Positions 1-7,629 of a stretch of 30,455 nucleotides of DNA are shown one piece after another. Every line of letters begins with the position of its first letter. The first letter of the stretch is position 1. This DNA is from JADJXV01 sp964527785 (lineage in GTDB: Bacteria; Bacteroidota; Ignavibacteria; Kapaibacteriales; UBA961), in contig CAZGNO010000046.1 in the NCBI GenBank assembly GCA_964527785.1, forward strand, positions 1 to 30,455, written 5' to 3'. The notes under the pieces are model-generated. The model did not search any database and was not told where the DNA came from. It saw only the letters and a program-made list of their open reading frames with translations. A program made the translations under genes and the position numbers.

Positions 1-177
1 AAACTGGCATTTCATTGCTGCCTTCTTAATGATTACCAAAGTTTAAACGACTTCTTATTCTAAACTCATTTCTGCAATTCGTTGAAGTTGAGTTTCTTAA
101 GAATAAGTCATTTTAAATTCAACGTTCAATACTTTTCAGAGTGTGTTCTTTGTCGGTTGAGTAGTATATCATCTCAA

Positions 178-654
178 CTACTTAAATAAACCAACCATCT
201 TATCCAAAGTTTGCTCCAATCCAATTTGTGCAAAATTGCTTATTGAGCCAAAGTCAGCATATTCAGTTACAGTCAATTCTGTTTTATCATTTTCGATGTC
301 CTTGAAAGTCACTACGGTTCTTACATCTTCAGGAAAGTCATAAGGCATACCAACGGTTGTGGGTTCAACTTTCTTTCCGTTTTCATCGGAAAGACTTTGG
401 GTAAATTCAATATATTCCATTGGAACAATTTTCCTGTAGCACCAAATATTAAACCATGTTTGACCACCCATCTGCTTTGGCGCACACATAGCAACAATTG
501 AAGTTCCACCCTCACGAAAATCCATTTTTGCACTTGGGCAAGTGAACTTGTCCGGACCCCACCACTGCATAATAAGTTCAGGTTCTACCCATGTTTTCCA
601 AACTAAGTTTACTGGTGCATTAAAAACTCGTGTTACAACGATTTGTTTTTTCAT
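178..654 (-). CDS. AHSA1/SRPBCC-domain protein
   Basis: This 158-residue cytosolic protein belongs to the AHSA1-like SRPBCC (START-like) superfamily, whose members form a helix-grip fold with a hydrophobic ligand cavity. The diagnostic N-terminus is visible: ITRVFNAP-like residues 7-14 (VTRVFNAP), then LVWKTWVEPE and QWWGP near residues 17-33. Length fits the family (about 150-160). It is the last gene of a minus-strand operon and starts 1 nt after the DoxX-like gene, so it is almost certainly co-transcribed with it. In many bacteria such proteins sit next to an ArsR repressor, as here (a broken one at 1507-1859). The ligand cannot be read from sequence. Family assignment is secure; the role, probably in stress or small-molecule handling, is inference. 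Confidence 0.85.
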   Translation of the reverse strand: MKKQIVVTRVFNAPVNLVWKTWVEPELIMQWWGPDKFTCPSAKMDFREGGTSIVAMCAPKQMGGQTWFNIWCYRKIVPMEYIEFTQSLSDENGKKVEPTTVGMPYDFPEDVRTVVTFKDIENDKTELTVTEYADFGSISNFAQIGLEQTLDKMVGLFK

Positions 655-655
655 A

Positions 656-1081
656 TTAATTTAATTGTTGAATTGCTCTAAATGAATCTATCTGCAATTT
701 GTTCTGACACGGAATTTTTTCTTTAGTCAATTTACTCCAAAAAATAAATGAGCAAACTAAAAGAATGAAACACACTGCGGTAATTATCATGCTTGAAATT
801 GGGTCTCCACTTTTATAATGGGCAATGCAGCCCGAAATAAGCATAATGCTAAAACCTGCATACGTGAATTCTTTTATTCTTTTAGGTATTCCGGGGATTA
901 TCAATGCACAGACTCCCAATATCTTTGCAATTCCAATTTCTATGCGAAAATAATCAGGGAAACCTAAGTGCTTATATATCCCTACAATTTTGGGATCTAT
1001 AAAGTAAGAAATACCGGTAAGAAAAATAAAAGAACTAAATATTCCGGATGTTACCCAATAAATAATTTTATTCGTTTTCAT
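656..1081 (-). CDS. DoxX-like membrane protein
   Basis: A 141-residue protein with about four hydrophobic segments (residues roughly 8-25, 50-65, 72-90, 97-115), typical of the DoxX-like family of small inner-membrane proteins found in stress and redox operons. The motif LGFPDYFRIEIGIAKILG near residues 39-56 and the IP.RIKE.TYAGF stretch are shared with a second copy at 22526-22912, which also starts MKTN.IIYW; the two are clear paralogs. It lies 3 nt after the VOC gene and 1 nt before the SRPBCC gene, so the three form one transcription unit. The biochemical function is unknown. The basic C-terminal tail after the last segment is longer than in the paralog. Confidence 0.8.
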   Translation of the reverse strand: MKTNKIIYWVTSGIFSSFIFLTGISYFIDPKIVGIYKHLGFPDYFRIEIGIAKILGVCALIIPGIPKRIKEFTYAGFSIMLISGCIAHYKSGDPISSMIITAVCFILLVCSFIFWSKLTKEKIPCQNKLQIDSFRAIQQLN

Positions 1082-1084
1082 TTG

Positions 1085-1510
1085 TCAGGCATTTTTCAAT
1101 GTTTCAATATCAATTTTATTCATCTTCATAAATGCCTGTACAACTCTTTGTCCTTTTTCGGGTTGTGACATAAGTTCTCCTAAATTGGAAGGCACAACCT
1201 GCCATGATAATCCAAATTTATCTTTACACCAACCGCACATACTTTCTTCGCCACCACCTGCAATGAGACTGTTCCAGTAATAATCAATTTCTCCTTGATC
1301 TTTGCAAGGAATTACAAACGAAACAGCTTCGTTAAATTTGAAGTTATCACCACCATTTAAACCCATAATTGGAAATCCGTTTAGATCAAAACATACAACC
1401 ATTCCCGTGTCGTTTACAACTTTTGAGTTTGGAAAAATTGTACAGTAAAATTCGGCAGCAGCTCTGGCTTGACCGTCATACCATAAGCAAGGATACATTG
1501 GTTTTGTCAT
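1085..1510 (-). CDS. VOC-family protein, PhnB-like
   Basis: A 141-residue vicinal-oxygen-chelate protein of the PhnB / 3-demethylubiquinone-methyltransferase-like subfamily (named by Pfam history, not by activity). The subfamily signature is seen as PCLWYDGQARAAAEFY (residues 7-22), the FPIMGLNGG segment, and KDKFGLSWQVVP toward the C-terminus. Members adopt the glyoxalase beta-alpha-beta-beta-beta fold; metal use and substrate vary and cannot be fixed here. The start ATG at 1510 overlaps the stop of the decayed ArsR frame in an ATGA arrangement, which implies former translational coupling to the regulator. It is the first intact gene of the operon with the DoxX-like and SRPBCC genes. Confidence 0.8.
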   Translation of the reverse strand: MTKPMYPCLWYDGQARAAAEFYCTIFPNSKVVNDTGMVVCFDLNGFPIMGLNGGDNFKFNEAVSFVIPCKDQGEIDYYWNSLIAGGGEESMCGWCKDKFGLSWQVVPSNLGELMSQPEKGQRVVQAFMKMNKIDIETLKNA

Positions 1511-1859
1511 TTTTTTGTTTTTTGATTGTTAATAATTTTTTTTGTTTTCTTTTTATCTGTTTTCATTCTATTTAGTAATTTATCAAGTGCCTTGAACCGA
1601 TCTTCACACAGTTTTCGGTAATACTCTAACCATACAGCGATTTCTTTCATTTTTTGTTGATTTTATATAAAAGTTTACCCCCTAATTGTTCCTTTTTAAT
1701 GAATTGACATATCATAATAATTTACTTGATTCGAAACGCTTGCATACCGTTATCGAAATGTTTTGCAGGAGCTTCTGACGTAATTACCTGCAGTGTAATT
1801 AACGTCAAAATAGTTCTTTGCATAAGATCAGCAATTGCCAGAAGTTCTACTTGCTCCAT
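1507..1859 (-). pseudogene. ArsR/SmtB-family repressor, broken by a nonsense codon and a frameshift
   Basis: Read from ATG 1859, the first 45 codons match the start of ArsR repressors that pair with SRPBCC genes (LLAIADLMQRTILTLITLQ, then AKHFDNGMQAF), followed by TAA at 1722-1724. The same frame continues with CQFIKKEQLGGKLLYKIN, the expected wing of the winged helix, and runs into TGA at a six-A run (1650-1655). One base over, MKEIAVWLEYYRKLCEDRF follows, the family's C-terminal helix, ending in TGA overlapping the VOC start (ATGA). Restoring one A gives about 117 codons, the family length. The usual DPTRR is also eroded (DLMQR). So this is a full-length gene inactivated by one nonsense change and one -1 slip in a homopolymer. 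The slip could be a sequencing error, but the stop is not explained that way. Assignment rests on recalled family consensus. Confidence 0.75.
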
Positions 1860-1892
1860 ACTGTTTTCAGTAAATGTGCTACTAATCGGTTG

Positions 1893-1924
1893 CAAATATA
1901 AGCGCAACTGTTTGGTTGCGCAAA
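1893..1924 (-). promoter_or_regulatory. Bacteroidota-type promoter with repressor operator in its spacer
   Basis: On the minus strand there is TTTG (1924-1921), then 20 nt, then TATATTTG (1900-1893), matching the Bacteroidota vegetative consensus TTTG / TAnnTTTG. The spacer is almost exactly filled by the inverted repeat GCGCAAC-N6-GTTGCGC (1902-1921), and a further GGTTGC half-site lies at 1888-1893. Position between the -33 and -7 boxes is that of a classical repressor operator. Predicted transcription begins about 27 nt before the ArsR start at 1859, which supports that start over an upstream ATG at 1907 lying inside the promoter. Because the repressor gene is broken, the operon may now be constitutive (inference). 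Confidence 0.6.
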
Positions 1925-2258
1925 TTAATTTTTATTCATTTTTCAAATTTGTTGGAATTTGATAATAATATTTCATTGTAATAGACTTTATAGATTTTTG
2001 TAAATATTTATATATAAAACAGTTAAAGAAAAATTTGATTATTGAAAAAGTACATGAGGGTTGATTCGGAAGAATTGAAATTCATAATACCCACAATTTT
2101 ATGGAAGTCAAAACGTACACGCTAACAGTCAACCTCACACAGCAGATGCCCTATTTTCTCTTAAATTTCAAAATAATAAACGCAACCAAAATGAACAACA
2201 AGCGTAGAACTCATCTATATGTCAATCTACGGAGTCGTCATTTGCAAAAGTTAAACAA
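1925..2258. other. Intergenic, no gene seen
   Basis: About 330 AT-rich bases between the divergently oriented operon 178-1924 and the DUF2953 gene. No frame of credible length, no RNA gene and no strong hairpin was seen. The promoter for the 2259 gene should lie here, but no clean TTTG / TAnnTTTG pair stands out. Confidence 0.5.
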
Positions 2259-2780
2259 ATGATAATAATTCTAATCCTTTTAGGTGTTATCGGTGCAATT
2301 TTCTCATACCTTCTTTTTGCACCTTTTTATTTGGAAGTAGATAGTACAAAAGGATTTTTAAGGTTAAGGTTTCACAGGTTGGCTTCGGCGGATTTGAGAA
2401 TTGTGGATTTCTACCCGATACTTGAGTTAAGAGTATTCGGATGGAAGAAAAAAATGGATTTGCTCAAAACAATGAAAACTTCAAAAGAAAAGTCTTCTAA
2501 GAGGAAAAAGATTGAAAATAAAAAAGGTAAGAAATCTTCGTGGATGAAAGTTACTTTGAAGAAAATTGTCGGAGTTCTGAAGAGTTTTAAAATAAATAAA
2601 TGCGAATTGTTAATTGATTCGGGGAATGTTCAATTAAATGGAATTCTATACCCGATATTTTACTTGGCAGGTTATTATTATAATAAAAACATAAGCATTA
2701 ATTTTGTTAACAAAAATGTGATAATACTTGAAATTGAAAACAGTGTAGCCCGAATGAGCCGGGCATATATAAGTTCATAA
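2259..2780 (+). CDS. DUF2953-like membrane-anchored protein (YtfI-like)
   Basis: A 173-residue protein with one N-terminal membrane segment (residues 1-24, MIIILILLGVIGAIFSYLLF), a short beta-rich stretch, a strongly basic linker (about residues 63-98, rich in K and S) and a C-terminal part. The layout resembles DUF2953 proteins such as Bacillus YtfI. The strongest support is context: the next gene, 24 nt downstream, is a GerW/YtfJ homolog, and ytfI-ytfJ is the Bacillus arrangement. Similarity within the domain is weak by eye, so the family call is tentative. The function is unknown even in Bacillus; the soluble part probably faces the cytoplasm or works at the membrane with its neighbour (inference). 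Confidence 0.5.
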   Translation: MIIILILLGVIGAIFSYLLFAPFYLEVDSTKGFLRLRFHRLASADLRIVDFYPILELRVFGWKKKMDLLKTMKTSKEKSSKRKKIENKKGKKSSWMKVTLKKIVGVLKSFKINKCELLIDSGNVQLNGILYPIFYLAGYYYNKNISINFVNKNVIILEIENSVARMSRAYISS

Positions 2781-2804
2781 TTATAAACAATTTTATAAAG
2801 CATC

Positions 2805-3167
2805 ATGGACAATCTAAACGAAATATTCGGTAAACTTACCGAATTTTTAAAATCGGAAGCTAAGACTGAAACAATCATCGGTCAACAGTTTCAACTGGGA
2901 GAATTTTCTTGTGTTCCTGTTATGTCATTAGGAATTGGCTTTGGAGGAGGTGGAGGTGAAGGAAAACAAGATACAAAGAATGAAGGTACGGGAGCAGGTG
3001 CAGGCGCAGGAATCGGAATGGGACCGGTTGGCTTTTTGGTAACGAAAGGAAGTGACATTCAATTTATTTCTACGAGTGCTTCAAAAGGATTAAATGCTAT
3101 TTTCGAGCGAGCACCTGACCTTTTGGAGAAGTTTCTCGATAAGAAGAAAGAAGCTGAGAAAGAGTAA
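2805..3167 (+). CDS. GerW/YtfJ-family protein
   Basis: A 120-residue soluble protein with the GerW (YtfJ) family layout: an N-terminal helix, the segment TIIGQQFQLGEFSCVPVMSLGIGFGGG (read in two parts: residues 24-38 and 39-50), a glycine/alanine-rich loop (about residues 47-71), then GPVGFLVTKGSDIQFIS and an acidic/basic C-terminal helix. In Bacillus, YtfJ is needed for spore germination, but homologs occur in many bacteria and archaea that do not sporulate, with no known job. It follows the DUF2953-like gene by 24 nt in the same direction, likely one operon. No sporulation gene is present in this window. Confidence 0.8.
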   Translation: MDNLNEIFGKLTEFLKSEAKTETIIGQQFQLGEFSCVPVMSLGIGFGGGGGEGKQDTKNEGTGAGAGAGIGMGPVGFLVTKGSDIQFISTSASKGLNAIFERAPDLLEKFLDKKKEAEKE

Positions 3168-3182
3168 CCATGGTACTGTAAT

Positions 3183-3213
3183 TCCCTCGCTGTTCACATA
3201 GACCGGCGAGGGA
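3183..3213 (+). terminator. Hairpin after the GerW gene, weak terminator
   Basis: The inverted repeat TCCCTCGC (3183-3190) / GCGAGGGA (3206-3213) forms an 8-bp GC-rich stem with a 15-nt loop, 15 nt past the GerW stop. There is no T-run after it, so a Rho-independent terminator is doubtful. The following bases to 3269 hold looser dyads around TACAGGTAA and TTACCCTGTA. It sits between convergent genes and may serve both strands. Confidence 0.35.
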
Positions 3214-3269
3214 TTGCTATATAGTACAATATACAGGTAAGCAGTACATTGTAGTATTTACCCTGTACA

Positions 3270-3467
3270 TCATTCCCCGCTCGCCAGCATCGTAACCCTC
3301 TGCTCTGCCTTATCCAAATAAGTACGGCAAACTCGTGTGAGGGTCATTGCCTCTTCATAGAGCGTAAGCATCTCATCCATCGGTGCTTCACCATTATCGA
3401 GAATGGAGATGATTTCTTCGAGACGTGTTACTTGTTCTTCAAATGTTTGTGTGCTTTTCTTTGCCAT
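3270..3467 (-). CDS. xseB: Exodeoxyribonuclease VII small subunit
   Basis: A 65-residue protein matching XseB: FEEQVTRLEEIISILDNGEAP near residues 9-29 (the hallmark E..L..LE.IV..LE.G...LE), then LYEEAMTLTRVCRTYLDKAEQRV. XseB forms the coiled-coil legs that bundle around XseA to give exonuclease VII, which degrades single-stranded DNA in both directions in repair and recombination. It lies 17 nt downstream of xseA on the same strand, the usual order, so the two are co-transcribed. Length is normal for the family (about 60-90). Confidence 0.9.
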   Translation of the reverse strand: MAKKSTQTFEEQVTRLEEIISILDNGEAPMDEMLTLYEEAMTLTRVCRTYLDKAEQRVTMLASGE

Positions 3468-3484
3468 TGTTTTGTTGAGTTATT

Positions 3485-4696
3485 TTAGAATAATGCTTCA
3501 TTGTCTTGCCGTACTTCTATAATCTTTGCAGTTGCTTTTTCTCGTGAGCGAATAATTTCTACATGACTGACATTTGCTAACGAATCTTCGTTTTTAAGAA
3601 GACGATTCTCATGTTTAAGTAAAGCAAATCCGCGTTCGAGTGGAGCAAAAGGATGTGATGATTTTGTATGCAGTTCGAGCGCATCAAGACGAGATTTTGC
3701 ATGAAGGAGTCTTCGACGAACAGATTGGGTTATTCGCAATTCGGTGGTATCCATAAACTGCATATAATTTCGAATATCTTCCTTCAGCCGCCGGAATGCC
3801 GGACTCTCTGCTACACGGCTCACCATCTTTCTCCGTTCCTGTATCATCTGAAGTACTGCTCTACGTACTTTCAACTCGACAGTAGAGAAAAAATCATTGA
3901 ACTGTTCGGCAGTAATTCGGGTAACAATTTCTGCAGCAGCGGTCGGAGTAGCCGCGCGAACATCAGCAACAAAATCTGCAATCGTAAAATCAACTTCGTG
4001 TCCTACTGCCGATATTATCGGGATTCTCGATTCGTAGATTGCAGTTGCTACAATTTCGGTATTGAATGCCCACAAATCCTCAATTGACCCGCCTCCTCTT
4101 CCTACAATCAGTACATCACACCGGTTGGTTTTTCTGTTCATCTGCCTGATTGCTGCTGCAATATCTTCAGCTGCTCCTTCGCCCTGAACGAGAGTAGGGC
4201 GGACGATTATTTCACAAATCGGTAAACGTCGTTCTATCGTAGAAAGAATATCCCTGACTGCAGCACCTGTTTGCGAGGTAATCACACCAATTTTCAATGG
4301 CAGCCGGGGCAATGGTTGTTTCCGTTCTTGCTCGAACCAACCGAGCGTAAGAAGCTTCTGTTTTAGCTCTTCAAACTGTTGATGTAAGTCTCCGATTCCG
4401 AGTGGAGTGAGTGAGAAGCAATCAAGCTGATATTTACCTTGTGGAGGGAACAACGTAATTTTTCCGGTTGCTACTACTTTCATTCCATTTCGCGGTTGGA
4501 AAGCTAGCGGTTTGCCTCGCCACAAGACTGCGGAAATTTGCGCTTTGTCGTCTTTGAGTGTAAAATACCGATGACCGGATGTGTGATTCACAAAATTGGA
4601 TACTTCACCCACAACGCTGACTATACCAATTCCTTCTTCCAGAAGCAGTCGGATGTCGTTTGTAAGTTCGGATATGCTGAGAGGGGTGTTGTTCAT
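3485..4696 (-). CDS. xseA: Exodeoxyribonuclease VII large subunit
   Basis: A 403-residue XseA. Residues about 5-100 are the OB-fold (LSISELTNDIRLLLEEG, VVGEVSNF, SGHRYFTLKD, ISAVLWRG), and residues about 120-310 form the catalytic domain, with IGVITSQTGAAVRDIL, DVLIVGRGGGSIEDLWAFN and SAVGHEVDFTIADFVAD all conserved, including the GRGGGS and GHE.D signatures. A long helical region and a C-terminal LERGFAL segment follow. With XseB it forms cytosolic exonuclease VII. The start at 4696 gives the canonical N-terminus; a TATTTTTG -7 box ends only about 5 nt upstream, so the mRNA may be nearly leaderless. Confidence 0.95.
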   Translation of the reverse strand: MNNTPLSISELTNDIRLLLEEGIGIVSVVGEVSNFVNHTSGHRYFTLKDDKAQISAVLWRGKPLAFQPRNGMKVVATGKITLFPPQGKYQLDCFSLTPLGIGDLHQQFEELKQKLLTLGWFEQERKQPLPRLPLKIGVITSQTGAAVRDILSTIERRLPICEIIVRPTLVQGEGAAEDIAAAIRQMNRKTNRCDVLIVGRGGGSIEDLWAFNTEIVATAIYESRIPIISAVGHEVDFTIADFVADVRAATPTAAAEIVTRITAEQFNDFFSTVELKVRRAVLQMIQERRKMVSRVAESPAFRRLKEDIRNYMQFMDTTELRITQSVRRRLLHAKSRLDALELHTKSSHPFAPLERGFALLKHENRLLKNEDSLANVSHVEIIRSREKATAKIIEVRQDNEALF

Positions 4697-4700
4697 TCTG

Positions 4701-4741
4701 CAAAAATACGGGAAATTTATTGCTCAATTGTGGTATTTTTG
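4701..4741. promoter_or_regulatory. Mirrored -7 boxes of divergent xseA and ispF promoters
   Basis: CAAAAATAC at 4701-4709 and GTATTTTTG at 4733-4741 are exact reverse complements. Each reads as TATTTTTG, a match to the Bacteroidota -7 box TAnnTTTG, one pointing toward xseA (minus) and one toward ispF (plus). No good TTTG -33 element is seen at the expected distance in either direction, so the two promoters are weakly supported individually, but the symmetry in a 78-bp divergent gap is suggestive. The ispF transcript would start about 27 nt before its ATG, the xseA transcript at or next to its ATG. Confidence 0.45.
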
Positions 4742-4774
4742 CAACAACTATTTTTCATATTGATATGGATACCA

Positions 4775-5242
4775 ATGATAGGATTTGGTTATGACATCCA
4801 TCGTCTTCAGGCGGGAGAATCACTTGTTTTGTGCGGGGTGGAAATTCCTTCTGCTCTTGGGACTGTAGCACACAGTGACGGTGATGCAGCACTCCATGCA
4901 CTTACAGATGCACTACTCGGGGCAGCAGGACTCGGTGATATTGGCGAGCATTTTCCCGATACTAATCCCCTCTATAAAAATGCTGACAGTAAAATGTTTG
5001 TAAGACGCGCAATTGAACTCCTCAAAGAAAACGGGCTGCGTCTTATTAATATTGATATTACCGTAGTCCTCGAAAAACCTAAGATTCAACCTTATAAAGA
5101 GGCGATGAGGACAGCGCTTGCTGAAATGTGTGAGTTGTCGCTCAGGCGTGTTTCCGTAAAAGCAACTACAAATGAGCAGGTAGGATTTATTGGGCGTAGT
5201 GAAGGCGTTGCTGCCTTTGCGATTTGCCAAGTTGAGGAATAA
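4775..5242 (+). CDS. ispF: 2-C-methyl-D-erythritol 2,4-cyclodiphosphate synthase
   Basis: A 155-residue IspF, the enzyme of the MEP isoprenoid pathway that cyclises CDP-ME 2-phosphate to MEcPP with release of CMP. Metal ligands D7 and H9 lie in GFGYDIH and H41 in the HSDGDAALHALTDALLGA segment (H33-S34-D35, H41); GDIGEHFPDT and the C-terminal KATTNEQVGFIGRSEGVAA are also conserved. The frame stays open further upstream, but ATG 4775 gives exactly the family N-terminus (MIGFGYDIH) and length, and upstream sequence is the divergent promoter. The histidine kinase gene starts 6 nt after the stop, so the two are probably co-transcribed. Confidence 0.95.
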   Translation: MIGFGYDIHRLQAGESLVLCGVEIPSALGTVAHSDGDAALHALTDALLGAAGLGDIGEHFPDTNPLYKNADSKMFVRRAIELLKENGLRLINIDITVVLEKPKIQPYKEAMRTALAEMCELSLRRVSVKATTNEQVGFIGRSEGVAAFAICQVEE

Positions 5243-5248
5243 ACAATA

Positions 5249-7516
5249 ATGAGCAATGCACCGCAATATTGTCGGGGTTTGCTTTTGCCGTTTATGAATT
5301 GCGGGCAGCGTGTATTCACCCATGTTCGAATTATTGCACTAGTTCTATTTCTCTGGCAAATTCCTGCTCAAGCTGATAATACATTTCCATTTTCGTATCA
5401 GAATCCCGTCCAATTTCCTACCGGTGAAATAATATATGCAGGAAACACCACGTATTTAATCTCTCCTAAGCCGATTTGGGTTAATGAATCTACTGTACTT
5501 CAATCTTGGCAGGGCTTCTTTCAGAATAATGTCCATAGCAGCACTCTTGCCGGTGCGTCAATCTTGGCAGCATACCCCTCTAAGAATGAGCTCATCCTCT
5601 TGGTTGCTCACGAAAACCTCACTTTTCTTCTGCTGGTTGATTCACTTGCCGTGATACGAACCGAAATTTCAATTCAAACAGATAATTCCGCCACTTCCGG
5701 TGAATTTATCGGAAAGATTAACAGTTCAACGTATTTGCTCAGCATTAATTCAATTTTGTATGGTGTTCGCCGAAGCGGTGACTCCTTGCAGTATATGAAA
5801 ATAGCCGAAGGGGTAGTTGCGACTTCATGTACAAATAACGGTGCAGCATACATTACCCGATTTGGCACAGGTGCTAATCTTCACTTTCTTGATTCTAATG
5901 CAGTTGAACGCAGTATGAATTTGCTCCCACTTCGTGAACGGTATATCATTCAGCAGTCAGGTGGGATGCTCAGTATCCTGTCGTCGGCAGGAAGTACATA
6001 TAGTTTTATAGCTATATTTCAATCGGGACGAGGCGAAATTGCGCGAGCTTCATTGCCAACGAGAGTAGAACTCTCAACTTCAATTACTGACAGTTCGGGT
6101 AATTGTTCGTCGGTATATTTGCGTCAATCAGGTAATAATTATGCACTGGCATTCGAACCGATTACGATTCAAACTTCAATTGTAGCACAAAACGTGATTC
6201 TTCCTGCCGGGTATATAGAACCGCTCACAGTAAGGCGAGAAGGGGATTTCCTTTTTATACTTTTTCGTAATGGAATAGTAAGTACATCATTATCCGGTGA
6301 AGTTCTGTCATCTGATTTTTTTCCGATTGGCGAAGTTTTAACTGAAATACCGGTAATTAGACCTTCCGGCGATTATCTGCTTCTTTCTACAACATCAAGT
6401 TCCATACTTTTTCAGAGGAGTAATCATTCATTATGGTGGGTGAATCGTTTTGTAGAACAAAGCGGGGTTATTGTTGGTGGGTTTATCATCTCTGCACTTT
6501 TTATATTGCTTTGGCGTATGTATCGCAGGCAGAGGCGTGTTTTAAATACAGCCCTCGAACTTCCCGAAACAGGAGTGGTATTTGTGCTTGACGGTAACGG
6601 AAGGTTGCTTCGAGCCAATCAATCCGGTAGAATATTATTTGGGATTTCGGGTGATGTTCCTCTTCGTCGTCCTTTCAGGTTTTATAGTGAGAAGGAGCAT
6701 GAATTACTGGTTTTTATCGAACAAGTATTGGCAAACCGTATAGGGCAAAAACAGAAAATTTCTGTAAGTAACAGTGGTGAAATAAAAGAATTTATGTGGT
6801 CTGCCCTGCCGCTGTTTGCCTTTATGGGGAGATTCAACGGATTGATAATTACAGGTGTGGATATTACCGAAGAACTGGAACGGAAACGATTGGTGAATTG
6901 GGCGCAACTTGCACACGATATGCAAACCAACCTATCAGTAATACGCCTCAATGCCGAACAACTTAATTCCCTGACTCCGCAGGAAGCCGAACGTCGCCGT
7001 AAAATTCTTCATCAAAGCCGCTTGCTGATGCAGAAAGTACGGGATATCGTTACTGTAGGTCGAAGTGACCAACTTGATTTATCCACTGTGGATACAGCGG
7101 AATTATGCGCCGAGGTGATAGGAGAATTTGACGAAGCAACGCACCCAAATGTTACTCTGCTCATGAACGCCCGTTCAGTACAATTGGAATGCGATAAGAC
7201 CAAACTGTCGCGTGCCTTGAGAAATGCAGTGGAAAATGGAATCCGTGCTCTTCAAAAACAAAAAGGGACAGTGGAATTGACAGTTCGTACAGATGAACGC
7301 TTTGTCAGCTTTACAATAGTGGATACAGGAATCGGAATGGATGAGGAAGTAAAAAATAATATGCTCAAGCCGTATTTTACAACCGCAAAACATGAAGGCG
7401 GTTCGGGTATCGGGACAATGATAATGCAGCGGGTAGTAGAATTGCACAAAGGTCTGCTGCTGGTGGAATCAACATCAGGAAAAGGTACAAGTGTTACATT
7501 TAAGCTCCCTCGATGA
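5249..7516 (+). CDS. Membrane histidine kinase with large extracytoplasmic sensor and PAS domain
   Basis: A 755-residue sensor kinase. A hydrophobic segment at residues 24-42 acts as signal peptide or anchor (an alternative start, ATG 5294, would place it at the very N-terminus). Residues about 45-400 are beta-rich with repeated short strands, plausibly a propeller-like periplasmic sensor. One membrane span follows (about 406-425, IVGGFIISALFILLW), then a PAS-like domain (about 435-545, VVFVLDGNGRLLRANQSG), the H-box AHDMQTNLS with H556, the N-box around N663, the G1 box DTGIGM (D692) and G2 box GGSGIGTM. It lacks a receiver domain and no response regulator is adjacent, so its partner lies elsewhere. 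It follows ispF by 6 nt, probably by chance of operon structure. The stimulus is unknown. Confidence 0.88.
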   Translation: MSNAPQYCRGLLLPFMNCGQRVFTHVRIIALVLFLWQIPAQADNTFPFSYQNPVQFPTGEIIYAGNTTYLISPKPIWVNESTVLQSWQGFFQNNVHSSTLAGASILAAYPSKNELILLVAHENLTFLLLVDSLAVIRTEISIQTDNSATSGEFIGKINSSTYLLSINSILYGVRRSGDSLQYMKIAEGVVATSCTNNGAAYITRFGTGANLHFLDSNAVERSMNLLPLRERYIIQQSGGMLSILSSAGSTYSFIAIFQSGRGEIARASLPTRVELSTSITDSSGNCSSVYLRQSGNNYALAFEPITIQTSIVAQNVILPAGYIEPLTVRREGDFLFILFRNGIVSTSLSGEVLSSDFFPIGEVLTEIPVIRPSGDYLLLSTTSSSILFQRSNHSLWWVNRFVEQSGVIVGGFIISALFILLWRMYRRQRRVLNTALELPETGVVFVLDGNGRLLRANQSGRILFGISGDVPLRRPFRFYSEKEHELLVFIEQVLANRIGQKQKISVSNSGEIKEFMWSALPLFAFMGRFNGLIITGVDITEELERKRLVNWAQLAHDMQTNLSVIRLNAEQLNSLTPQEAERRRKILHQSRLLMQKVRDIVTVGRSDQLDLSTVDTAELCAEVIGEFDEATHPNVTLLMNARSVQLECDKTKLSRALRNAVENGIRALQKQKGTVELTVRTDERFVSFTIVDTGIGMDEEVKNNMLKPYFTTAKHEGGSGIGTMIMQRVVELHKGLLLVESTSGKGTSVTFKLPR

Positions 7517-7629
7517 TAGAATGTGATGCTTCCCTTTGTTTTTAATGTACGGTTTGTGTCCAAAAGCAAGGGGGTATGCCCCCTTGTCCAATACGGTTTT
7601 ACTAAAAGTATAAATGAAAACTAAATAGT

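Noticed and set aside
1722..1907. A 61-codon frame as a separate small gene
   Set aside because: Its first codons lie in the promoter and operator, and its body matches the N-terminus of an ArsR gene that continues past the stop; it is treated as part of the pseudogene.
4538..4774. N-terminal extension of IspF through the divergent gap and antisense to xseA
   Set aside because: ATG 4775 gives the family start and length, and the extension covers promoter sequence and xseA codons.
4913..5323. Minus-strand open frame opposite ispF
   Set aside because: It is the antisense shadow of a strongly conserved gene, with no family features or start signals.
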